A stretch of 64,000 nt of DNA, from contig CAMFBM010000010.1 of NCBI GenBank assembly GCA_945948555.1, forward strand, positions 1-64,000. Direction: 5' to 3'. Both the position numbers and the translations under genes were made by a program. The notes beneath the pieces are model-generated. The model ran no database searches, was not told the origin of the DNA, and saw only the letters and a list, made by a program, of their open reading frames with translations. The stretch is from an uncultured Bacteroidales bacterium. Its GTDB lineage: Bacteria > Bacteroidota > Bacteroidia > Bacteroidales > UBA932. The stretch's first letter is position 1; every line of letters starts with the position of its first letter. Shown piece after piece: positions 53,959 through 61,345 of the stretch.

Positions 53959-54310
53959 CCTTGATAATACCATGCGATACTGGCTGTACAATAAGCCGGT
54001 TAACATGCGCATGGGCTTCAACGGACTGAGCGGCATAGTGAACAACAGCATGGGAATGAGCATGCGCAGCGGAGACGTGTTCGTGTTCGTCAATGCCACA
54101 AGGAACAGGATGAAGATCCTGCACCGCGAGGAAGGCGGTCTCGTGCTGTATGCATTGCGCATAGAGATGGGTAGAATGCGCATGCCGTTCTCCGGTGAGC
54201 CTGATGAAATAGCCTGCAGCTTCGGCCATGCAGACCTCATATCTGCAGCCAGATCTGCATTGGAAAGTCCTTATGTGAGACGCATTAAGATGCTCTCAAA
54301 AAGTCTCTAA
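53951..54310 (+). CDS. tnpB: IS66 accessory protein TnpB
   Basis: 119 residues. MFSLDNTMRYWLYNKPVNMRMGFNGLSGIV has the IS66 Orf2 signature (xxxVDMRxGxxGLxxxV), followed by VFVFVNATRNRMKILHREEGGLVLYALRIE, the F-x-N-x-x-R-x-R-x-K-x-L block. It is an essential accessory factor of unknown biochemistry. The start overlaps tnpA by 8 bases, which suggests translational coupling. Confidence 0.92.
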   Translation: MFSLDNTMRYWLYNKPVNMRMGFNGLSGIVNNSMGMSMRSGDVFVFVNATRNRMKILHREEGGLVLYALRIEMGRMRMPFSGEPDEIACSFGHADLISAARSALESPYVRRIKMLSKSL

Positions 54311-54399
54311 AATACAACATGTTACACAAAGAAAATCGGTATTTTACTTGCGTAGAATGCCGATTTTTCGTATCTTTATACTTAGAAATTGAACGGAAA

Positions 54400-56082
54400 A
54401 TGTTATCAAAGGATCAGGAAATATTGCACCTTCAGGCGGAACTTGCTAGACTTCAGGCAGAACATATGAAGTTTGAGGAGCTCAACCGTGAACTTAAGGA
54501 GAAGAGCAAGACTCTTGAAGAAATGAGCAAGGATCTTGAGGCAAAGAACAAGAAGTTGGAAGCAGCGAACTCCACAATATTGAATCTTGAGGTGGAGAAA
54601 GAAAAGATGCAAGGTATAATCGACAGTCTCCAGAATATGATGGCATGGTTCCGCAAGAAGATGTTCGGCTCGATGAGCGAGAAGAACCTTCCTCTTGATC
54701 CGTCTGTCCTTGAGCCTACACTCTTTGATATGTCGCTGTCGGAAGAAGAGCAGTCAGATCTTGATGCAGAGGTAAAGAAGATGGAGGAGCAGAACGCGAA
54801 AGTCATTGAGGTAAAGTCCCACAAACGTGAAGTACGTAAGCCTGTCATGAGGAAGGACCTTCCTGTAGAGGAGACTCACATCTATCCGGAAGGAATCAAT
54901 CCTGATGAATATATTGAGATTGGAGTTGAAACAACAGACAGGATCGCCATCCATCCTGCAGTGATGTACATCGACCGCACAGTCCGTCATAAGTTCGTTC
55001 TCAAGTCGAGCCTTCAGATCGAGGAGCCTGAGAAGCAGACTTTCATCATCGCTCCGCTTCCTGAGATGATAATCCCTAAGGGAATGGCCTCGGAGAGCCT
55101 TCTGGCTGACATCCTCATTGACAAATATGTCTATCATCTCCCTTTTTACAGGGTCATACAGAAATACAAGGAGCTGGGAGTCCTCCTTAGTGACTCCACC
55201 ATCGGAGACTGGTTCACTGCGGTATGCTCGAGGCTTCGGCCACTGTACGACAAGCTCCGTGAAAGAATCATGTCATCTGAATACATACAGGTTGATGAGA
55301 GTACGTTGCCGGTGATCGACAACGAGAAACATCGTGCCGTCAAGGGATACATCTGGGCGGTAAGGGATGCCTTATGCGGTGACGTATACTTCCACTATGA
55401 CATGGGCTCACGTGGCGGTGATACGGCAAGGAAACTTATCGGAGGCTACCGTGGAACCATCCAGACGGACGGTTATGAGGTCTACGAGGCATACGAGGGC
55501 GCACCAGGCAAGCGAATGATCGGCTGCTGGGCCCACGCAAGACGCAAGTTCGTTGAAGCCCTCGATGAGGACAAGAAGCGCGCAAGCGAAGCCCTTGTAT
55601 ATATCGGCAAGCTGTACGGCATCGAAAAGGAGATGCAGGAAGCCGGTCTTGATTATGATGCAATCCAGAAACGCCGTCATGAGGAGTCCTACAAGATAAT
55701 CCAGGAGTTCGAGAACTGGATGAACTCCGTGTCCGGATCCTTCACCCCTAAATCCCGGATGGGGAAGGCCCTGGTCTATGCATACACACTCCTTCCGCGA
55801 CTGAGCCGCTATGTCCTTGACGGTAGATACAACATCGACAACAACGGTGTGGAAAATGCAATCCGTCCTATTGCCGTCGGAAGAAAGAACTACCTCTTCT
55901 GCGGAAACCATGACGCTGCAGTCAGAGCAGCCATCGTCTATTCACTCTTCAGCAGTTGCAAGGCTCACAATGTTGATGTGAGACTATGGCTTGAGGACAC
56001 TCTCAAAAGAATCCCTACAGAAAAGAACATTGACCGACTACTACCATGCAACTGGCAGGTACTACCCGCTAATAGCAGGTAA
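54400..56082 (+). CDS. tnpC: IS66 DDE transposase TnpC
   Basis: 560 residues. A long N-terminal coiled coil (about 1-80) precedes a KKMFGSMSEK block typical of IS66 (R/K-x-x-FGxxSEK). The catalytic domain has Asp299 in IQVDESTLPV, Asp357 in IQTDGYEVYE and Glu485 in DNNGVENAIRPIAVGRKNYLF. A Cys/His zinc-binding-like spacer was not seen. The ATG at 54400 was preferred over 54319, which lies before a TATCTTTA box and outside the family N-terminus. The frame is open, so the element may be active. Confidence 0.93.
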   Translation: MLSKDQEILHLQAELARLQAEHMKFEELNRELKEKSKTLEEMSKDLEAKNKKLEAANSTILNLEVEKEKMQGIIDSLQNMMAWFRKKMFGSMSEKNLPLDPSVLEPTLFDMSLSEEEQSDLDAEVKKMEEQNAKVIEVKSHKREVRKPVMRKDLPVEETHIYPEGINPDEYIEIGVETTDRIAIHPAVMYIDRTVRHKFVLKSSLQIEEPEKQTFIIAPLPEMIIPKGMASESLLADILIDKYVYHLPFYRVIQKYKELGVLLSDSTIGDWFTAVCSRLRPLYDKLRERIMSSEYIQVDESTLPVIDNEKHRAVKGYIWAVRDALCGDVYFHYDMGSRGGDTARKLIGGYRGTIQTDGYEVYEAYEGAPGKRMIGCWAHARRKFVEALDEDKKRASEALVYIGKLYGIEKEMQEAGLDYDAIQKRRHEESYKIIQEFENWMNSVSGSFTPKSRMGKALVYAYTLLPRLSRYVLDGRYNIDNNGVENAIRPIAVGRKNYLFCGNHDAAVRAAIVYSLFSSCKAHNVDVRLWLEDTLKRIPTEKNIDRLLPCNWQVLPANSR

Positions 56083-56175
56083 TAGACAGCTACTACCTAC
56101 TACTAGCCGCCACTACCCTATACTACCTCGGTAATGGCGGCTAATATGTCAATATGTACTTGGTCGGATGGTTAC

Positions 56176-56245
56176 GTTTGTGTTAGTGCGACAAAGTTAG
56201 GTCTCACTTATACAAACTGAAATATGTACTTCGTCGGATGCTTAC
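56176..56245 (-). mobile_element. Left end of the older, interrupted IS66
   Basis: The first 8 bases are the target duplication. On the minus strand the segment begins at 56245 with GTAAGCATCCGACGAAGTAC, an IS66 end related to that of the young element, and holds TAACTTTG, a -7 box. If the young IS66 and one copy of the duplication are removed, this leader joins the tnpA remnant at 53493. Confidence 0.75.
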
Positions 56246-56254
56246 CATCAAAAA

Positions 56255-56291
56255 GGGTGGCCTCAAAGTTATAAAAACTAAGAGGCCACCC
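56255..56291 (-). terminator. Terminator of the fimbrillin-like lipoprotein gene
   Basis: GGGTGGCCTC (56255-56264) and GAGGCCACCC (56282-56291) form a 10-base stem. On the minus strand it ends in TTTTT. Confidence 0.85.
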
Positions 56292-56320
56292 TAATTACTA
56301 CAAAACCAAACTTCAGTGGA

Positions 56321-58534
56321 TTATTTTACCCAATATTTGGTGTCGTACGATGCACCTGTTGCGTTACCGATATTTGAACTGTTTACAGGGAAATAACCTT
56401 TATCTATGTCAACAGAAATGAATGGATGGTTTTGGTCCGTACCGTTTTCTTGCGTGGAGTTCGTTGCTTTATAATCAGGAGAATAACCTGTTTTTTTGTA
56501 TATCCATTTAACTGTATTACCGGATAGTGTAGAAGTTATATACGTGCTCTGTTCTTCCGTATGGTATCCATATGAATAGTTTTTATCAACACTATAAGTC
56601 CCGTTATTAGGATTATCAATACCAGAGTAAATACCAAACATATAACTTGCAATAAATGGATATGTATCAGTACCTGTTGATGCAAATGATGAATAATCAA
56701 TATAAACGACATTCCCATCAACCTCCGCAGACTTACAATAATATGCTCTGGCAAGAACATTTCCATTAGTATTGATGTTATAGAGGGTGTTATTGCTTAC
56801 TACAATCTTAGCCTTCTCAAGAGGGAAATCATACTGTCCCCCTGATGCGCCGCTTCCCAAATCCATCAGCATTCGTCTTGACGTTGCACTAGTTACATTT
56901 GAATACGGTTGCTCTGCATAAATAACACAGTTCGAAATTTCAAACTTTTCAATATTATTATATACTGAACTATCCGTATCTTTTGCAGCAAGCTTGTTAA
57001 TATTGATTACAACATAATTATTATCAGTACCAGCCAGTTTAATGATACAGTTAATAAAAGATAGATTCTTTATCACATAAGACGGAGTACCTGAAGCGTA
57101 TCCACATACAGTTTTAGGGGCAGTAATATTACAATCTTCAACAACAGCATAGTCAGAAGTGGAAGCAGACGAGCTACTCATTACTAACAGACGACTGGCA
57201 GTGCTTGTTCCTCCAATGTTGAGATTTTTGAGAATAATGTCACCATTGTCGAGATAAATAGCATGACTAGAAGTCATCGAAATAGAAGGTTGCTTATCCT
57301 TGTATCTTCCAATTATGATTGTGCCATTGGCTAATTTGAGATGCCCAGTTGAAGTCAAATCACCGTCAACGAAAATCAATCCACCTTGTTGCAGATTAGT
57401 TTGGGTTACTTGGTCGCCTGAAAGAAGAGTAGCATAAGGGTATTCGCTGTTATTGATGGTAAGTCCACCAGCGGTGATATCCTGACCAGCATTGTAGATG
57501 CTCCAGTAGTCATTCTCGTCAACAAGGTCTTCTTCAATATAGCCATCCCCCGTAATGTTGATGGCGATGTCGTTGATGATTCCGGCAGTGAGTTGCATAT
57601 CCTTCGGAAGACTGATTTCTCTGGTAACTTTCTTGGTTGCACTCTGGGCGGTCACGGTGAGTTTCGTTCCGATCGCCTTCTGGACAGGGAGTGTCACATA
57701 CCAGACCGTGTAGGTGTTGCCTTTTTCTGTTGACACGGCAGTAGGGAGACCATCGGCATATTCTGCCGTCACGGTCGGGCTGACCTGGTCATTGTATTTC
57801 GCCTCGTTTTTTTTGTAAACATCTGCATAACCTGACGGACCGGAGTCAGAGAATTTATCAGCATAGTTCAGATATACCAATGAAATCAAGTTTTCTTTCT
57901 TATCCGTGTTATCTGTTTTAGTCAAAGGGAAACCAATTGAAACACTCTTTAGTTTGTCTCCATTGAAGACATTTTCTCCGTCGCGAAGAGTGACACGAAC
58001 AAGGGCAAATAGCCTTTTTAGTTTGAGGTCAGATGAGGATAGGGATGTTTGTTCGTCTGTGACGTTAAGTACCGACTGTCCTAAGACATAATCTTGAAGC
58101 GGGTCGAATGATGTCGCTGTCGGATGCTGTATTGGATCAAGTTTGACATATACAGATTTGCCTGTACTGTTTTTGCTGATATTGCTTGTTCCTCTGTACG
58201 GCATCACGAAATAGTAGTTGTATGCATTAGCCGTGTCAACTTGATTGTGGCTGTAGGTAAACGTATTTCCTTTTCGTTTGGCCTCCACAAAGCCGTTGAT
58301 TTTCCACTCTTCTTTATCGTTCACCGGAGCCCAAGCCACCGCAATGGACTCCTTCTTGTCCAGTTTGACAGATTCGCTCAAAGGGTCAAAGAAAGACTTG
58401 ACCTGGGCATCCTCTGAATCAACTGTAAATGTGTGGGTGATTAGTTTCTGTTCTGAAGCGTTTTCCAGAATTTCATTTTTCTGACATCCTGCTATCGCGA
58501 GGAGGGCAGCAGCAAAGAAGGCAATCTTTTTCAT
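56321..58534 (-). CDS. Surface lipoprotein: fimbrillin-like N-terminus and right-handed beta-helix C-terminus
   Basis: 737 residues from the ATG at 58534 (MKKIAFFAAALLAIAGC, SPII, Cys17). Residues about 30-340 have the look of fimbrillin-like proteins of Bacteroidales (KLITHTFTVDSEDAQVKSF, YFVMPYRGTS, then paired strands to IINDIAINITGDG). The rest (about 380-640) has short repeats of a beta-helix: AIYLDNGDIILKNLNIGGT, YAVVEDCNI, FINCIIK, KFEISNCVIYAE, KIVVSNNTLYNI, of the DUF4957/DUF5123 pectate-lyase-like kind. It could be a surface glycan-binding or inactive lyase-like protein. It starts one base after a 58-codon gene on the same transcript. Confidence 0.75.
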   Translation of the reverse strand: MKKIAFFAAALLAIAGCQKNEILENASEQKLITHTFTVDSEDAQVKSFFDPLSESVKLDKKESIAVAWAPVNDKEEWKINGFVEAKRKGNTFTYSHNQVDTANAYNYYFVMPYRGTSNISKNSTGKSVYVKLDPIQHPTATSFDPLQDYVLGQSVLNVTDEQTSLSSSDLKLKRLFALVRVTLRDGENVFNGDKLKSVSIGFPLTKTDNTDKKENLISLVYLNYADKFSDSGPSGYADVYKKNEAKYNDQVSPTVTAEYADGLPTAVSTEKGNTYTVWYVTLPVQKAIGTKLTVTAQSATKKVTREISLPKDMQLTAGIINDIAINITGDGYIEEDLVDENDYWSIYNAGQDITAGGLTINNSEYPYATLLSGDQVTQTNLQQGGLIFVDGDLTSTGHLKLANGTIIIGRYKDKQPSISMTSSHAIYLDNGDIILKNLNIGGTSTASRLLVMSSSSASTSDYAVVEDCNITAPKTVCGYASGTPSYVIKNLSFINCIIKLAGTDNNYVVININKLAAKDTDSSVYNNIEKFEISNCVIYAEQPYSNVTSATSRRMLMDLGSGASGGQYDFPLEKAKIVVSNNTLYNINTNGNVLARAYYCKSAEVDGNVVYIDYSSFASTGTDTYPFIASYMFGIYSGIDNPNNGTYSVDKNYSYGYHTEEQSTYITSTLSGNTVKWIYKKTGYSPDYKATNSTQENGTDQNHPFISVDIDKGYFPVNSSNIGNATGASYDTKYWVK

Positions 58535-58535
58535 A

Positions 58536-58712
58536 CTACAACTCTCCATCGAAAATGTCAGACTTCCCGTTGACCTCGTCATCTTCAGACATCCAGTCGT
58601 TCGGGTTGGATATTACCACCAGAACGGTGTCGTTTACAATTAGTGAAATTACGGAGCAGGCTGGAGACTCATATTTTACCCCCCCCGTAAGCAATTTTGT
58701 GATTTTTACCAT
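58536..58712 (-). CDS. 58-residue protein with G8 tract, upstream of surface lipoprotein
   Basis: This small frame begins MVKITKLLTGGVKYESPACS and ends NGKSDIFDGEL, with its stop one base before the lipoprotein ATG. The KYESPAxxVISLIVNDTVL stretch and the acidic Trp-containing tail NDWMSEDDEVNGKS resemble the short Bacteroidales proteins that I recall ahead of fimbrillin-type genes. It is under a good promoter 60 bases upstream. Codons 9-12 contain eight G in a row (58679-58686), so slippage would change its frame. No function is known. Other reading: a leader peptide only. Confidence 0.6.
   Translation of the reverse strand: MVKITKLLTGGVKYESPACSVISLIVNDTVLVVISNPNDWMSEDDEVNGKSDIFDGEL
58679..58686 (-). 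repeat. Homopolymer G8 (C8 on the plus strand) inside a small gene
   Basis: Eight identical bases within codons 9-12 of the 58-residue gene. Gain or loss of one base would shift the frame. Confidence 0.8.
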
Positions 58713-58770
58713 AAGAATATCAATTTATTTGTTTGTTCTGAAATATTGTCAGGCAGAGAATGGTATCTTT

Positions 58771-58801
58771 CAAAGGTAGTAAATGTATTGAAAAAATCAA
58801 A
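58771..58801 (-). promoter_or_regulatory. Promoter of the small gene and surface lipoprotein
   Basis: On the minus strand TTTG (58798-58801), 19 bases, TACCTTTG (58771-58778). Close to consensus. Confidence 0.75.
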
Positions 58802-58802
58802 A

Positions 58803-61169
58803 TTACAGGTCATATCCCATTACAAACGTCTTTCCCGAGACTGTGACCTGGCATTTCATTGAGGCCGGGACGTCGGCAGGGGACTGGTCGAGGAACATGG
58901 CGGAGATGCCGTCGGTGAGGCCCTGGAAGGCGGAGGCTGCCCCCAGAGGGTGAATGACGGTGATGTAGCGGGAGGCTGCTCCGGAAGGCTTGGTGGTGCT
59001 TACCCTGTAGTATTTCCTGTCAACGCTGACCCCGATTGCGTCAGACTTCTTCGAGGAACCGGTTTCGGTCTTGAAACCTGTGGTGGTCTCGCAGAAAGTC
59101 TTGAATAGCATATTGTTGCCGTCTGCGAAGGTCGTATGTGCTCCGTAGATGCCGCTCTGGTAGCTGTCTGTTGTTACTGACTCCAGAGGATCGCACAGGT
59201 GGAAACTCAACTCGACCGGGAAGCCTGACCCGCTGCCGAATCCTTCATCCACGATGACGAAGAACTCCCGATTGACGAAAAAGACGCTCCTTCTGTGGGT
59301 CAGGTCGGTGTAGGAAGGGTTCTGGACCACAGCGACATCACAGACGGATGCCCCGGAACAGAACGCTGTCCCGTTGCCGGATGCCCTGTTGCCGGATGTC
59401 CTTTTACAAAATACTGTTCCGTTGCCGGATGCCCTACTTACCGAAGCCGTAGAAGCCGCCGAAGCCGTAGAAGCTGCCAGAACTGCCGGAGTCGCCGGAG
59501 CTGTAGGAGTCCCTGAAACCATCGCACCCCAGGACGTGATTTCGTTAAGGGCCGCCTCACCATAGAGGAAACATTCCCCGAGCATTCTGCCGTCCGCGAT
59601 GGTCGCCCCGGAGCGGGTCAGAGTGTTGTGTGAGGATGTGGCCCTGAAACTCTCCCTGACTGCATTGTCCGCTGCGGAGCCGCCGTAGGAGAACACTCCG
59701 GCATCCGGAAGGAAACGCCTTCCGTTGCGGTATAGGCCTATGTGGCAGTTGTCCGGCTGGCAGTGCCACCAATTGTTCGGATTGTAATTGTTTTTCAGTA
59801 CGAGCATTGTGGAGGAGGAAGTCCAGCCGTCGCGGAACATATACCATCCCGAAGCCGGGTAGGCGGCCATCAGATAATCAGGCTGGGTTCCCGATTTCCC
59901 TTTCGTCGCGAGCCATTCGAATGATTTGTCCTGAGGGAACATTTCGGCGAATTGCTTGAAATTGCGCACAAAATAGGATGATGCGACTACCCTTGTGTCG
60001 TTGAATTTCTCCACTGAATAGTCGGGGAACATTATGTCCCGGGCGAATTCCGCAGGTTTACGCAGTGTCTCCATGAAATCGGAAGGAAGGGATGACAGTC
60101 TGCCGTTTGCCTGTGCAACGCTGTAGATGTCGTGGAAAATGTTGAAGACTGCCAGATGGTAGCTCGGGTCAAGTTCGTTCTGCATTCCGTCTTCAAGGAA
60201 CTGCACTTCCAACTCGCCAAGCAGGTCCGAAGTGGCTTCCCTTTCCCATTCGGGGGCCTTGACGAACTCCGGCATCATTACTCCGGCATAGAAGACCGCC
60301 TGAACCTCAAACAGCCTGTGGTTGCTGGTGAAAGTGTGGTAGTAATTGGCTCTGATGCTCTCGACGCAGTCGTGGAATGCCACAAGAACGGTGGAAAGCC
60401 ACTGGGGTGTGAAATTCTCCGAGCGGATGAAATACTGGAGCATATTGATCTGGTCCATTGTCCTGCTTGTAGCCTGCAGGTCAGTCCACATGTCTCTCAC
60501 AGGATTGGAAGCCGGGATTGTCCCTCCCGGACAGGGGTAGGTCTGAAGCCAGTCTGAATAGACATCTATCCACGCGAGGATATATTTCTCGTCCCTGGTA
60601 ACCCAATAGGCCCTTGCCTGGGGTTCCATCCACTGATGCCTGTGCTTCTGGATGAGGAACTGCTGCTCGGTCAGTCCGTCGGGCACGAATTCCCAGTTGA
60701 TTCCGCCTTTGCCGTCTGAAAATGACCAGTAGCGGGCAAGTCCCGTGACCGGGTCAGTGACTTCCTGGTAGTTCTTTACATAGAATCTGTAGCCGCTTTC
60801 CTTTGTGGCCTGGTCGGCGATATTCAGGTCGCTGTCCGAAATGCTGGTAGTGATAAGGTCCACAAGCGGGTTCCTGACATTTGTCCTCTCACGGTAATAT
60901 TCCCTCAGATGCCACGCAGCCTGGTAGTAATCCCCGGCATTCCAGGCCTCCTTGACTTTCTCCAGTCCGGGATAGTCGAGATTCAGAACTTCGCCAAGCC
61001 TGGGGTTCACTTCGCCATTTTCGTCGCCTGAAGGTGAGTCAGGGATGGTTATGTCAATGTTTCCTCCTGAAGGTCTCTCGCCGATTTCTTCCCTGCCGCA
61101 CGAAATGAGGATGGCAGCTATCAGGAAAAACAGTCCTTTGCGTATGAGTGTGTTATTAAATATGTACAT
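58803..61169 (-). CDS. Heparinase II/III-type polysaccharide lyase lipoprotein with low-complexity insert
   Basis: 788 residues with an SPII signal (GLFFLIAAILISC, Cys near 24). An (alpha/alpha) toroid (about 60-420) has TSNHRLFEVQAVFY (Asn283, His284) and LDPSYHLAVFNIFHD (Tyr337), and the beta-sandwich half has RNGRRFLPDAGVFSYGG and ATSSHNTLTRSG (His514): residues at the places used for catalysis in PL12/PL21-type lyases. Lyases of this type cut uronic-acid sugars such as heparan sulfate by elimination. Residues about 551-608 are an Ala/Ser/Thr/Pro-rich stretch with two Cys pairs absent from the fold. It is divergent from the HTCS sensor. Confidence 0.82.
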   Translation of the reverse strand: MYIFNNTLIRKGLFFLIAAILISCGREEIGERPSGGNIDITIPDSPSGDENGEVNPRLGEVLNLDYPGLEKVKEAWNAGDYYQAAWHLREYYRERTNVRNPLVDLITTSISDSDLNIADQATKESGYRFYVKNYQEVTDPVTGLARYWSFSDGKGGINWEFVPDGLTEQQFLIQKHRHQWMEPQARAYWVTRDEKYILAWIDVYSDWLQTYPCPGGTIPASNPVRDMWTDLQATSRTMDQINMLQYFIRSENFTPQWLSTVLVAFHDCVESIRANYYHTFTSNHRLFEVQAVFYAGVMMPEFVKAPEWEREATSDLLGELEVQFLEDGMQNELDPSYHLAVFNIFHDIYSVAQANGRLSSLPSDFMETLRKPAEFARDIMFPDYSVEKFNDTRVVASSYFVRNFKQFAEMFPQDKSFEWLATKGKSGTQPDYLMAAYPASGWYMFRDGWTSSSTMLVLKNNYNPNNWWHCQPDNCHIGLYRNGRRFLPDAGVFSYGGSAADNAVRESFRATSSHNTLTRSGATIADGRMLGECFLYGEAALNEITSWGAMVSGTPTAPATPAVLAASTASAASTASVSRASGNGTVFCKRTSGNRASGNGTAFCSGASVCDVAVVQNPSYTDLTHRRSVFFVNREFFVIVDEGFGSGSGFPVELSFHLCDPLESVTTDSYQSGIYGAHTTFADGNNMLFKTFCETTTGFKTETGSSKKSDAIGVSVDRKYYRVSTTKPSGAASRYITVIHPLGAASAFQGLTDGISAMFLDQSPADVPASMKCQVTVSGKTFVMGYDL
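59345..59516 (-). repeat. Repeat-built insert within the lyase gene
   Basis: GTTGCCGGATGCCC-type words occur three times (about 59370-59430) and GAAGCCGTAGAAGC twice as 18-base units (about 59446-59481). They encode RASGNGT.., STASAASTAS and similar. The reading frame is kept. Confidence 0.65.
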
Positions 61170-61192
61170 ATTCTGTCTTGTTGGTCAACGTG

Positions 61193-61200
61193 CAAATATA
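61193..61200 (-). promoter_or_regulatory. -7 box for the heparinase-like gene
   Basis: TATATTTG on the minus strand, 24 bases before the start codon, in the gap shared with the divergent HTCS gene. Confidence 0.55.
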
Positions 61201-61345
61201 AATTGAATTCAAATATCTTTCCCGCCATTTTTGTAGTTGACATTTTCAGTATTGTTGAATATTGCACATATTGACAGGTGAAAATATCAATATTTTGTTG
61301 CTCTTCTCAATAGGATTGTCTAACTTGGAGCACAATTTTGAAATT

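Larger units (their letters stand above)
53509..56175 (+). mobile_element. Complete IS66-family insertion sequence (2667 bases)
   Basis: The ends are 25-base imperfect inverted repeats: 53509-53533 starts GTAAGCATCCGATAAAATGC, and 56151-56175 reads inward as GTAACCATCCGACCAAGTAC. Both are flanked by the same 8 bases, GTTTGTGT. Inside are tnpA, tnpB and the DDE transposase tnpC in order, all open. It has its own promoter (53532-53562). Identical duplications and intact genes suggest a recent, possibly active insertion. Confidence 0.92.

Noticed and set aside
56221..56245. Right end of the young IS66 placed at 56245
   Set aside because: The end at 56151-56175 is followed by the exact 8-base duplication GTTTGTGT, whereas 56246 onward does not match the left flank; 56245 belongs to the older element.
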